The notes below the pieces were generated by a model. It was not told where the DNA came from. It saw only the letters and a program-made list of their open reading frames with translations, and did no database searches. From contig CM035226.1 of NCBI GenBank assembly GCA_020226215.1, positions 66,549,455-66,613,454 on the forward strand: a DNA stretch of 64,000 bases, given 5' to 3'. This DNA comes from Sindora glabra (Eukaryota; Streptophyta; Magnoliopsida; Fabales; Fabaceae). The translations under genes were made by a program, and so were the position numbers. This document shows, one piece after another, positions 35,700 to 47,790 of the stretch; the stretch's first letter is position 1, and each line of letters opens with the position of its first letter.

Positions 35700-38600
35700 A
35701 TATAGGAGTAGCATAGAGAGATCTGCATAAATAGAAGCAATCTCATGAAATCCTGGGCTAAAGTTAAAGTTGTGTTCTGCCAGCCAATCCGCACATTGGT
35801 TGCCTTCTCTGTATTGGTGAGTGAAGGAGATGACCCAGTCTTGTTCATGCCATCTTAAAATTCTTCTAATTAAATGCAGTTGATGTTTATGGTGAATATC
35901 TTTTGCATTAAGGATATTAACTATAGTTAGGGAGTCAGTTTCACATAAGAATTTTCTGTACCCTTTGCTTCAGGAAAATTTCAAACCTATGAGGATGCCC
36001 AATAATTCAGTAGTAAATGAATGACATGTTCTAATATTAAATATAAACCCTCCTAGCCATCGTCCATCAGAATTCCTTAATAAGCCTCCACATCCAGCTC
36101 TTTCATCCTCCTTCTTCCAACTACCATCAATGTTGAGTTTGATCCAGTCATCTGGTGGTGGAATCTATCGGATATGAACTATTCGATATTGAATAGTTGG
36201 GGAACCTCCATGTTGTGTTGAATTTGCATTGATGATATCATGTGTCCATCTATAGATCAAAATAGAAGGGTTAGTTAGTTAGTGGGGAACATCTTCAAAT
36301 AAACTCTCATTTCTCCAAACCCAGAGGAGCCAGCATGTAATCCTAAATGTAATATTCCAATGTAAATCGAGAGTACCATAAAAATTTGGTTTCAGATTTT
36401 GATGCAGCCAAGTACTCAAGTCACCCAATAAAAAGGTTTGATAATCAGCGGCGTTTAGAATTTTTTTCCATACTATTTATGCCATAGAGTAATCTCAAAG
36501 AATATGTAAGGTTGTTTCTATTTGTACTCCACATTGTTGACAGAGGGTAGTGCCATTAGCCTACTTACCACTTGCAGCATTAGTTAGGAGATATCATAAG
36601 CAGCCTGCCAAAGAAAGACTCGAATTCTATTTGGTCTTGGCTAGGACCATCTTAACTTCTAAAGAGGTGAGGAGGTTAATGAAGCGTGGTTAGTGATAAC
36701 TGCATAAGCAGATTTGATAGAGAATTTACCACTTTGGTTACCATTCCAAACTAGGCAGTCAGGGCCATCAAATATGCATGGGGGAAGAACAGCTTGTATT
36801 CAATGCAGAACAACATCTAGTAGAAGAGTCTGCAATTTAGGAAGATCCCAATGTTCGAGATTATCAATAAAGTCCACCACCTTTACTTGGAGTAAATTAC
36901 TTGGAATAGGATTGTTAGCTAGTTCTTGGAGTAGGAATGTGTCCTCTAGCCAGTTGGATGTCTAGAAATAAGTATTCTAGCCATTGCCAATTTCCCATCG
37001 AGTGGAATTTGCAATCAGATGCCAATGTTTTCCTAACTCCTTCCATAATTGAGAAGCATTGCTTGTAACTAGCAACGACTTATTGAGATCAGGATTCTGC
37101 TAGTATTTACCTCTTAGTACTTGGCTCCATAAACTATGAGTATTGGATATAAGATTCCAACCCAGCTTAAGTAAAAAAGCGCTATTCATTTCAAACAGGT
37201 GTCTGAATCATAGCCCTCCACTATCTTTAGGCAAACACATAGTATTCCAAGATATCTAATGTGTATTTCTCAATTGATCAGTATCCCCCCAAATAAATTA
37301 ACATTGCTTCTTTTCTATAGTACTACAAATTTCTCGAGGCACTCGTGTGTTACATTTGGAATGAAGGAATGGCAGAGATGACTAATTTAGCCAAGGTAAT
37401 ACGGCCTGCCTTTAAGAGGTATTAAGATTTCCAGCCATTGAGTTTTTGCTCTATACGGTCAATAATATGATTAAAGGATCTGTTCCTTAAACGCCCATGT
37501 TAAATATAAGAACCCAAGTAATGATCCAATTCCTTAACTTGCTTAAAACCACTCAATTGAGTAATCTAATCACACACTGCTGGGGGAGTATTACTCGAGA
37601 AGAAGATACTAGTTTTTTCTATGTTGACTGTCTGGCCAGATATATCACTAAAGGTTTTTAAGCATCGAAGAATAGTTCTCATTTGCATTGTGTTAGCTTC
37701 AACAAAGAGAAATACATCATCTGCAAAGAGAAGATGAGAAATTTTAGGCCCTTTTCATCTCGCACAAATAGGAACCCAATTATGAGAGGTGACTTCATCC
37801 GCAATTAGATAAGAGAGTTTTTCTGCACATAGAACAAAAATATATGGGGACAATGGATCCCCTTGATGAATTCCTCTTGAAGGAACGAAATAGTTAGATT
37901 TAGATCCATTCCACAGCATTCAGAAGATAGGAGAAGTAACACAAGTCATTACTAATTGAAGGAAATTTAGAGGCATACTTATCTCCTCAAGGATTTTTTG
38001 GATGAATTCCCAATTCAATTTATCATATGCTTTTTCAAAGTTTATTTTAATAGTCATGAAACATTTTCTTCCCTTCATCTTCTGCATACAGTGAAGCAGC
38101 TTTTGAGCTATGATGATATTATCATGAATATTACGAGTTGTGATAAAACTGGCTTGATATGGAGAAATAAGTATATAGAGTGACTTGTTCAACCGATTAA
38201 CAATAACCTTTGTCATAGCTTTGTAAATGACGTTACACAAGGCGATTAGACAAAACTGAGAAATTTGATCAAGCTTATCCATTTTTGGTATAAGACATAG
38301 AAGTGTGGAGTTCACCTGGTTGATTAGGGAATGATTAACCCATGCTGTCTTGATAAAATCGCTAATATCCTTGCCAATTAGGTCCCAATTTTTTTCGTAG
38401 AAAATGGCAAGGAAGTCGTCCTCCCCTGGGGCCTTAAATGCTCCCATGTTAGAAAAAGCAGCAAGAATTTCTTGCTCAGTGACCATTTTGGCTAACTATT
38501 GTTTAGTTCTCCTTCTTAATTTTGGCCATTGATGTTGAGTTTGAATCCAATTGCAGTTATTAATGGGCTCTCAGTATATCTCTTTATAGTAGGGTACTGC

Positions 38601-39779
38601 CATATTTTTAAGGATATTTTGGTCCTCAATCCATTCATCATCGAAGTTTTTAAGCATGACAATATGATTTCTCCTCCCTTGAATTGCTGTTCTAACATGA
38701 TAATAGCGGGTGTTTCTATCTCCAAAGCTGATCCAATTGCTACGAGATTTCTAAAACCAAAGTAATTCTTCCTGGTCAAGAATATCATCAAGCTTCTTTT
38801 GTAAGGTAGTTTCAAGAGTTTCTAAATATTTATTAGATCCCCTTTGTAGAGAAATTTGAATGCCATTTATTTTGGCCAGTGCGTGATTTTTCTTTTTAGT
38901 TATATGACTAAATACTTCTTTGTTCCATGCTGAGAGGCTCGAAGATAAGTCCAAGAGAGTATGTGGAACATAATGCCCTTGTCTCCAATTGGCTCTTAGG
39001 AAGGCATTGAAGTTCGGGTGGCTAAGCCATGAGGCTAAAAATCTGAAAGGCCTGTCCTGAAATCTAGGAGCTTCAATAGTGCTGCATATCAGTAGAGGAT
39101 AATCATCGGACTGGATTTGAGGGAGGACTCTTAACATAAGCTGAGGGGAATTTGGTCTGCCAACCAGCATTACATAGAGCTTGATCCAATCTTTTAAAAA
39201 TTCAATCATAATTGTTCCATTTGGGCCCTTGCTAGGTGAACTTTGGACCTACTGAACCCATATCAATCAAGTTATAAGAGCTAATCCATTGTGAGAAATT
39301 AGAGCATTTCAGAAAATTGCTAGGAGCTCCTTCTTTTTTTTCAGAGTAGTGAGCGATTTCATTAAAATCACATGCAACTAGCCAAGGAAGAATAGTGGAG
39401 TTTGCAATTAGTTTAATTTGATCCCACAATACATTCCTCAGATTTTCCTATGGGCTTGCATAAATTACAGAAAACAACCAAGGGTCACTATTGTCAAAGC
39501 ATAAGTTGACATGAAGGAATTGAGTGTGTGACCGGAGAACCTCTACTTTAATATTCTAGTTTGACTATAGTAGCCATATTCCTCCACTAAAGCCCTCTGC
39601 TTCAACCATTTTAGAGAATTTGAAACTAAAATTTTTGATAGTTCTTTTAGCTCGGGAGCCACTGATTTGAGGTTCAAGGAGAGCTACTACATCAGGTTTA
39701 TTAATATTTCAGATTTCTCTGAGAGCCCTGCAAAGCTTTTACCAACAGCCCCTCTAACATTCCATACAAGTAACTTCAT
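35700..39779 (-). pseudogene. LINE ORF2: endonuclease, reverse transcriptase and RNase H, broken
   Basis: The protein starts at ATG 39,779 with KLLVWNVRGA, the first motif of the APE-like endonuclease. The open piece at 39,429-39,232 has ACDFNEI, where GDFNEI is usual. The connector is at 39,209-38,751. The RT begins with KAPGEDDFLAIFYEKNW in the open frame at 38,486-37,920 and includes RPIALCNV-type and KINFEKAYD motifs. The catalytic FADD is intact at 37,716-37,727. An RNase H domain at about 36,160-35,760 keeps the expected acidic residues (NIDGSW, TTELLG, CETDSL, CADWLA). Several stops and frameshifts (for example near 38,760 and 39,220) break it. Confidence 0.88.
37716..37727 (-). other. 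Intact LINE reverse-transcriptase catalytic motif FADD
   Basis: On the minus strand the codons read F-A-D-D in the context HLLFADDVFLFVEAN. This matches the family motif C of RT. Confidence 0.9.
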
Positions 39780-39949
39780 TAAGAAGGGGATGAAAAATGG
39801 TGTCAAACAATTAGCATGGCCTCATTCTTATCCTATGGAAGGAGGCCACTTGTCTCTTGGACAACCTCAGAGGTATCTACATTCATAGTATCAGTTCCAC
39901 CAACATTTCCCATAGGGTCCGGTGGTTTATTATACATCTTTTCACTAGG

Positions 39950-41444
39950 ATTTTTCATTTTAACAGTATCGGTGTGTGTGTCAATGGCTTTTTGAGTGGA
40001 ATCTCTCCCTGCATTGTGATTTGTATCCATCGCCTAGAGGGGGACTCGGGTCGAGGTCTTGATTTAGGAAGGCAGGAAAACAGCTTTGGAGGATGGGCTG
40101 CAAGAGTGCATAGGATTGGAAGGCTAGGTATATTATTTATTCCAAAGGGTCCAGGCCTGTTCATATGGAGGTAATATATCTTTTGACCAATTTGTAGGCT
40201 TCTCCTATTCAGCTTGTGTCTTTTGGTTGTATCTTTGATCATTCTATTGCGGAGGTTCATCAGTTGTATCATCCAAGACCTCAAAACGAGATTTGTCTCC
40301 CATACTATTCTTACAGGAATTGCTCATTTTGTTTTCAAATGGACTTCGACTTATTTTGTGAGTGTTTCCAGCAGGAGCTTTATTCTTTCGATTTTTCCTG
40401 GCTTTTGAAACTACCATTCATGGGCCAAATTCACTATTTGCACTACTTTGTTCTAATTCCATCACCTGTCCAGTTGTCTCTGCTTTTGGGGCAGGTTCAG
40501 TCTTGCTGTCTAGGTAATGTTCATGATCATGTTCGTACTTTCCACAACCAAAACAAATAAGGTGGATTCCCTCATATTCAATCCTCATAGGCACTCCCTC
40601 AATAAAGAACTTTGGTAAAAGAGGTCTAGTGAGATCAAGTTCCACACATAATCTGGCATATTTTCCCTTCTGAACAGTAGCTGTATTTAAATCCACCTTA
40701 TGAGTTTTGCCTAGAAGACTACTAACCTTTTGCAAAAACTTGCGGTTAAAGAGTTCAGTGAGGAGATCAAGGATTCTAATCCAAGCAGTGACTTTATCAA
40801 TTTGAGCTGAATAAAGGTCAAATCGTGGCTGCCAATGTCTTATGGTGAGATAATGGTAAAATATTATCCAAGGTCCACCCCACAATGCAAATTGATAATC
40901 CTCTATATCTTCAAAACGAACTATGAAAAATTCATTTCCGATGTCTATAAGTGATAATTTGCCATTTTGAGCCCAGAATTGCTCAAGTTTACATTTGAGT
41001 GCATTAAACCCAATGCGTTTTCCCAATAGTTTAACAATTAAAGTGTGATGCCAAGGGTTGCACATTCGAATGTTCTCAGACTCAAATCAATAAATTAGGG
41101 TATCCTCCTAATTTAGAAATACAGAACCTTTCTAAGTCATCAAAATTGAGATTCGTGTTAATACCATTTTTAGCAAATCCCCACATTTTATCCAAGATGA
41201 CATTACCTTCATTTGAGACCAAAGTGTCCCGATAGGATCGAGTACCTAGTTTTTCAGGTAATGGGTTCTGATCCTCGTCCTTTATCTAGTCTTCATGCCG
41301 CGGCATCCGAGAAGAAGAAGACACAGTGAAACTGACTCCATTCTATTTGAATTTCTTAGTGTTTCAGTGAAGATTGTCAGCCTCCTCCACTGATGGAGCC
41401 TCATCGTTGCATTCGCTAGGTGCAAGGGAAGGGTTCATCGCCAT
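39950..41444 (-). pseudogene. LINE ORF1: DUF4283 domain and zinc knuckle, broken
   Basis: ORF1 encodes the nucleic-acid-binding protein of the element. It starts at ATG 41,444 and has stops in its first 130 codons. The frame at 41,065-40,418 is then open and gives a DUF4283-type domain (ALWGGPWIIFYHYLTIRHW, WIRILDL) and a CCHC-like knuckle. The knuckle reads CFGCGKYEHDHEHY, so the final Cys has become Tyr. A stop (expected Trp before MVVSK) follows the GP at 40,418. The rest, a charged linker, is in shifted frames to about 39,950. It would not make a full protein. Confidence 0.8.
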
Positions 41445-41456
41445 CTCTCAGAAACC

Positions 41457-41473
41457 TAAGAATTGCATATATT
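41457..41473. repeat. Target-site duplication of the LINE, 5' side of the element
   Basis: TAAGAATTGCATATATT, differing from the other copy only at the eleventh base (A for G). Confidence 0.9.
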
Positions 41474-44400
41474 ATTATAAGTAAACTAGGAAGTCGCATG
41501 TACACAAAAAAAATTAATTCAATACTATATAATATTATAAATATATATATATATATATGTTAATTATTTAAAAAGAGATATGATTATAATAATATAATTA
41601 TTGATTAATTAATATTAAAAAATGTAACAAAATATCATAAATGATTAAAAATGGTTGTATTTGGCAGCAAGTAATGAAATAAGATATGTAATGCAATTGC
41701 TCGCATTATTATTCAATAAATTTTTATGTTGCAAGCAATGCATTTATAATAACACCTTATGTATATTGTACTGATACTTCTCTGTTATTCTTAAGTAAAT
41801 AATTACATATTTGTTTGAAAATAATAAAAAAAGAAAAGAATTCAGATCTTGGCTTTTTTAAATTTACAATAAAAACTTTAATAATAATATATTATTATTT
41901 GATAAAGGGATTAGTACATTATCAATATTTATTTATTTTTTAAAATATAAAATATATAATTAATCTTATAATTGAAAAGCAAAATGAAAGTGAAATTTTA
42001 TAGCTAATTTTCAATCCATAAATCCGATTCTTCTAAAATGTAAAATACATTTTAAAGTTTATAATAGATTATCATAATTGTTGATTATAAAAAATTAAGG
42101 AATGAGATAATTATAGATTAAAAAAATTAATTTTTGTGATGGCTTGTTATTTACTAAAATCTCAATCTTTAATTTTTTTATTAATAGTTATAATTATCTA
42201 CTTTACTTTCTAATTAATTCTTAGACTTACTATTAAGAATAGAATACTTAAGTGTATATATTGAATATTTGATTAATACAATAGGTACAAAATTTCATCT
42301 AAATATTTATATGTTATACTTTAATTTTAAAATATTACAAAAAATTTGATAATAAATTTAAATTGATGTTCTAACTTTTTGTCATTGCTTTGAATAAAAT
42401 AAATAGATATTTTATTTATTATAATTTAATATTATTTTTAATCCTCCTATTATAAGAAGACATACTAAAAGATAAAAATGATACAAATTAATTAATAAAT
42501 CATAATTTAGTATTTGAGAAGATATAGTTTTCATACAATAATTATTATAATATGATTTTGTATAGATTATTATTATTTTGTTACTTGCACATGTTATAGT
42601 GAGTAGTAACTTTTAAAAAATATATATTTATTTTTATATATAAGAATTATGTACAATCCCTAAATACAAAAAAAAAATTATAATTCCTAAAATAAACATA
42701 AAAAAATTCAAAAACTATTAAGCTTTTAAAGGGTAGATATTATAATAAAATTATATATGTTATCTAAATTATTATATTTCTTATAATGCTTTTTGGTGAT
42801 ACAAAATAATAAAATAACAATACACATTATGAGAATATGTATGATAAGTACTTTAAATATAACTTGAATCCAAATGATAAAAACCAAAATAATCATTTAT
42901 AGTAAATGGATCTTTTAACTCTCATCAACCACTCGAAATCTCTTAAGCATCTTGAAATAAAAAATACTAATCAATTTTAGTTATTTAAGATCACTCAAAA
43001 TATTAACCTATAACTTTAATATATATTTGAATAAAATGCTCATAATTCGCATAACATTATTCTAATATTTAATCTTTCAAATTCTTAGTAAATAAAATAA
43101 ATTTTTATAAAAAATCAAAATACTAGAAGATAATGAAAAATATAATTTATTTATTATTGATAGAAGGCAAATAATTATCAATGATTTATCAATATACTCC
43201 TACAAGTTTTTAGAAATTGAAATTTTATAAATTAGTAAATTTGTAAAAAATCATAAATCTTAGCAGCAAATCTAATATAAGCCAAGTGAATATCTCACAT
43301 AATATAATTAATTCTCAAAAGAAGATGTTCTAAATAGAAAGATAACCTAAAAATTAAAAAAATAGAAAGAAAGATTAATTTTTTTAAAAAAATCACACTA
43401 AATTACATGAGAATTGCTTTTGCATATGAAAGATAAAAATATTAAAAAATTGAAAGATAGAAGATAAAAATACTAAAAAATAAATTTACACTAAAATTTC
43501 AAAATGAACTATGAAAGTAAAAATATTAAAAGAATTGAAATCAAACACTTCACTTATGCATAATAGACAAAGATATAAGATCAAAAAATTCTATTCAACC
43601 TTCTCTAGTAAAACCTTATAAGAGATCTTGAAGTAAAATTAAAAGAGAAGAGGAGAAAGATAAATTAAGAATCTCTAAAGAAATTTCGTGAAAGGAAAAA
43701 ATAGGAAAAGTATGAAACAATACCTCAAAATAAATCTTGAAATTAAATGTTCACTTATGCATGATTCTAGAGATAATTATATGAAACATTGGAAGTCTAT
43801 TTAATCTTTCATAGCAAAGTGGTAAGAAATGTTGAAGTAAAAATTAAAGAGAAGAAGAAAAAAAAACTAAAAATCTTTGAATAAATGTTTTTAAAGAAGA
43901 AAAAGGAAAAATATGAGATGATGGTCAAAAAGAAAAAAAAACCAAGAAGAGGTATGGAAGAAAAAGAAGAAAGCAATAAAAAAATTTTAAAGTGATTATG
44001 TAGTAAAAATAAAATTTATGGAAGGTGATATCATAAAAAGATATTTAAGGAAGAAAATAAATTATCATTCTATTAAGCTAGATTAGTAATTGATTTTAAA
44101 TTTGAATTGAAAAATAATTTTTATAATTTTATCAAATAACTTTTTTAATATCAATAATTAATTTTGAATTTACATATTAATTTTAAATATAATTTTTCTA
44201 AGATAATCTATCAATTCAAAATTCAAAATAATTTTTTTAAAATTGATTTCATATTAAAAAGATAAATGAAAATAGAAATAAGTGGCTTTATATTTATTAT
44301 TGATTGTTGGTAGAAAAGAAATGGTAAATTAATTTTTTATTGATAAGAAATGATAAATCGATATGTGATAAATTATTGAAATAAAATTTATCATAATAAG

Positions 44401-45084
44401 AGACAAAAATATCACAGCTAATATACAATATAGAGATATAAAATAGAGATTAATCAATCATTTCAACATCATGGAGTTACTAAACAATAGTCATTTATAT
44501 AGTAAAAATCACAAGACTCTCCTTTTCTCATTTAAAAAGGAAAAAGTAAGTGAGGGATTATGTGAAAGTGCCTTTTATAATAAATAAGGAAACAATAAAC
44601 TAATTTAATTATTATTTTAGGAAGTGAAGAGTCATGTTTATATGTTATGAAAATAGAACAATAATAATAATTTTAATAAAATTATAATTGCAAGATGAAA
44701 TGAAATGTGAGTATAGAATTTCATTTGTTTTATATTAATATTAGAAAAAAAATTGTTGTATTTTTTCTCCAATTTTAAGTAATTAAAAATGATAATGATT
44801 ATTTGTTGTATGGTAAGAATTTAATCGTTTTGTAACTATAATTTTTTTAGAATTGTTACTATCATTCATTTTTTCTTAACACATAAATAAGACTCTTTCC
44901 ATCCTAAATTAATAATTAAATTAGTATATTGTATCTATATTTATCATAAATTATAAATATTTATTAACAAGTAATGAGCTATGTTGATTCCAATAGTAAA
45001 ATCTATAACTTAAATAATTTTATGTGACAAATGAGATAGTAAATTGAATAAAAATAAATTAAAAGAATAAGTGAGTTGTAATTT
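41474..45084. other. Extremely AT-rich DNA, no gene seen
   Basis: No open frame over 60 codons and no recognisable protein. It contains the tandem duplication at 43,545-43,930. It may be interior or flank of the element bounded by the inverted pair. Confidence 0.5.
43545..43930 (+). repeat. Diverged tandem duplication, period about 200 bp
   Basis: The block at 43,545-43,725 (TTCACTTATGCATAAT ... CTTGAAGTAAAATTAAAAGAGAAG ... AGGAAAAGTATGA) is repeated at 43,748-43,925 (TTCACTTATGCATGAT ... GTTGAAGTAAAAATTAAAGAGAAG ... AGGAAAAATATGA). Confidence 0.75.
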
Positions 45085-45323
45085 ATAAAAAAAAATAAAG
45101 TTTAGAATAATTTTATGTTCTAAAATAAATTAGAATTTCAAAATTGAAAAAAAATGAAAATATGAAGAAAGAGGGATAAAAATTAAATGAGTTAGATATT
45201 AATATTATCCCATTATTAAAGTTAATCATCTATCATTATTAAAGTCAGTCCTAATAATTAATATGCATACATTATAGCTATTATATCATGTTAAAATGAA
45301 TGGTAGAAATTTAATCCCCTCTC
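45085..45323 (-). repeat. Right member of the inverted repeat pair
   Basis: The reverse complement reads GAGAGGGGATTAAAT, CCATTCATTTTAACATGAT, AGCTATAATGTATGCATATT, GACTTTAATAATGA and then TCTAACTCATTTAATTTTTA. This aligns with 34,787-35,020. A gap of about 20 bases near the outer end distinguishes the copies. Confidence 0.7.
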
Positions 45324-45362
45324 ATTCATTCATATATATATAGAGAGATAGAGGGGATAAAA

Positions 45363-47627
45363 TGTAATATCCCAATAGAGCAAGAAAATTTAAGAAGAAT
45401 TTTAAATAAAAGCTACTCTTATAGAAGCCTAATAACATAGTCGGGTAAAATTTGATAAACCATAAAGATAGTCAAATGGTTTACTCAGATACAATTTTTA
45501 TAGAATTTATATTAGACATTAGTATGAGTCAAAATATAATTAAAATTCTAACATAAACTTGGAAAAATTATGAGAAGGCCCAACAGGAAATTAAGAGCCT
45601 AGGTATCCTAAATTAACTTGGGTAACCTGAAAATCTAGAGATTGGACCCCAAATTAAAATAAATCATTTTTCTATGCTAGGGCTAACTTAGCCTAACTTA
45701 TTCTGATCCAAAAATGATTTTTAGAACTAGAAAATTTAGGGTTAAAACAAGGCCCAATCTTATGAAACAAGCTTGTGGCATTTTGGTGAAAAAGTAAAAA
45801 ATTAAGGGCATTTGTTAGTAAGCATTTCTAAGCAATTTATTGGATAAATTTTAGTGGACTTGAGGAGAAAATATCCTAATTTAAAGCTTACAAAACTAGC
45901 CCCACGTGCTGAAAATTATCAATCAAATTTTTGTAAAAATAAAAATTAGGAAGCTTATGTTGAAAGCTTTAGAAATTAAGGTTTATATAAAGTTTTATGG
46001 GTTATTTCTTTTGTACATTTTGTTCTCATTTCTTAGGTCATTCCTAGCCAAAATCATGAGTTCTTCAAAGGATTTTTGTTAGGGTTTTTCATTTTTTTTA
46101 GCTTTTCTAAGAGATTTCATCAAATTTTAGCAAGGGAACTTATGTTTTTTATATCTTCTTCAAGATTTTATGCTCATCTCCTATCCAAAAATTTTTAAAT
46201 TTTGACTTATTTTAGTATAACTACTCTTTGCTATTCTAAAAAGTATTTGAAAGATTAGACACTTAAGAAGTTGAAGTGAGTGGCAATTATTCCTTATTCT
46301 ATTGAATTTTCAATGAAAAATGAAGAAATATGATATCAATTGTCATTGGAATGTAAACTGACTTGCAATGTTGAAGGGTTTGATTTTGATATTGTATGAA
46401 TATTAATATTAGGATATGATGTTAGTAATATAGTGTTAAAATGAGTAGGAGATGATTTGTTAAGATTTTCCTTAAGAAATAACCATAGGAAAAATAAGAT
46501 TTTGCTAAGAAAATTTAATGGTACGTTTCTATTTTGCTTTGGAATTTAGGGTTAGAAATTGTTTGAATTCCAATTTTTTGGTATAATTATATTACAAATA
46601 GTGTTAGAATAGGTGTGAAAAATTTTAGAAATTTTTGAAAAAGTTTAAAGTTATGAAAAGTACAATTGAATGGACTTTAATTATAATAGACTAAAATAGA
46701 ATTATGGATTTTGTATGCTGTCATATAGTGCTATTTACATTATAATTTGATTAATAAAAATTAAAGTAATGAATGATCTTTGATTATTAATATGTTAGTA
46801 AACTTGCATAAAAATTTAATATCAATTGGATTTAATTTGGATGCTTAGAAGGCCTATTTTTCATAGCAACTTCAAAATTGCCTAGATTTTGTAATTATAA
46901 GTTTCTAGTTCTATATGACTAGTAATCATGTGAAATTTTTTTTGAAATAATTGATATTATTCATTAATTTGGTGACAATTGGAAGTGGTTTGAACATTGT
47001 AAAGGGGATTTTGTTGATCTTTTATTTACAAATTCAGAACATGGATCGTTGAGGAATAATTGATACTTATACAAGAACATTCTTAATGCCCTGGGAAACT
47101 TTTTATGTCATATTCTACTATAGATTCCAAATGACAGCATCGAGACCTTACATTTTCTATTCTACAAGACTCAAAAAACTAAATTCTGAATCAAATCCTT
47201 TTATTATTAATCTTGTTTTACCTAACCATTCTTAGAAGGAAATTTTTAGTAGTTCTAGTTCTATCAATATGATAGATCCTTTGTTTTCCTCATCCATTAA
47301 ATTTGATCTTGAAGAACACCCTAAATGGAAACAAGATAGGTCAAATTAGAAATTTCTTTGCTTACAACATTATATGTAAATATTTGTTTTCGAAAAAACT
47401 TTAATACTTTTGTATAATTTTTTCTATGTATGTAAATTATATTTTAAATTTTTAATTGCACTTATAGCTAATTCTACTTTCCATAAATGCTTATCTTTAT
47501 CTCTAGAAAAATTAAATAATAAAGAGTAAAAAATGTTTTAAAGGTTTGTAAGAATAGGTAGCTAGTAAATTAATTCTAGTTAAGTGTTTTTATTCTAGTC
47601 ACATTATTTGAAAGTTAGGTTGTGATA
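45363..47627 (+). repeat. 5' LTR of the chromovirus (2,265 bp, carries a deletion)
   Basis: It starts TGTAATATCCC and ends TTGTGATA, where the 3' LTR ends GGTGACA; the terminal CA is mutated to TA. It aligns with the 3' LTR throughout but lacks 808 bp. The deletion junction is at TGTTGA (47,012-47,017), a hexamer present at both ends of the missing segment in the 3' LTR. Confidence 0.88.
47041..47349 (+). pseudogene. LTR-borne reading frame in the 5' LTR (103 codons, two stops)
   Basis: Starts MDR, stop, GIIDTYTRTFLMPWETF and ends SSSIKFDLEEHPKWKQDRSN. It is collinear codon by codon with 56,742-57,035; where one copy has TAG the other has a sense codon (for example Trp in MPWETF against a stop in the 3' copy). 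Confidence 0.5.
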
Positions 47628-47629
47628 GA

Positions 47630-47646
47630 GTTAGTATTAGAGTATG
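47630..47646 (+). other. Degenerate primer binding site (initiator-Met tRNA type)
   Basis: GTTAGTATTAGAGTATGG follows the 5' LTR and resembles TTGGTATCAGAGC, the usual site of this clade, with transitions at several positions. Confidence 0.65.
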
Positions 47647-47790
47647 GTTAGAGATAGTTATGGAATCTATGGAAGGTTGAAGGAAAAATAGATATCAGTC
47701 ACAGTGGATCCATAATGCTTAATAAGTATCTTTCTTATTCTTTTTCTAGAATAGTAGCATTTGTTAATTAAAGTTATTTTATAGAATTAT

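Larger units (their letters stand above)
35602..41456 (-). mobile_element. Nearly full-length L1-type LINE, 5,855 bp, inactive
   Basis: A non-LTR retrotransposon of the plant L1 kind lies between 17-bp target-site duplications, with a short A tail (TTATAAAAAAA) at its 3' end. In order on the minus strand are ORF1 (DUF4283 and zinc knuckle), then an endonuclease, reverse transcriptase, a zinc-binding-like region and RNase H. The first ATG (41,444) is only 12 nt from the 5' junction, so a 5' UTR is absent or very short. The single mismatch between the TSDs and the modest number of lesions suggest a younger insertion than its neighbours. It sits inside the region bounded by the inverted pair at 34,787 and 45,323. 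Confidence 0.92.

Noticed and set aside
39667..40560. Several plus-strand frames of 64-114 codons over the LINE
   Set aside because: They are antisense to ORF1 and ORF2 of the LINE and show no protein-like conservation.
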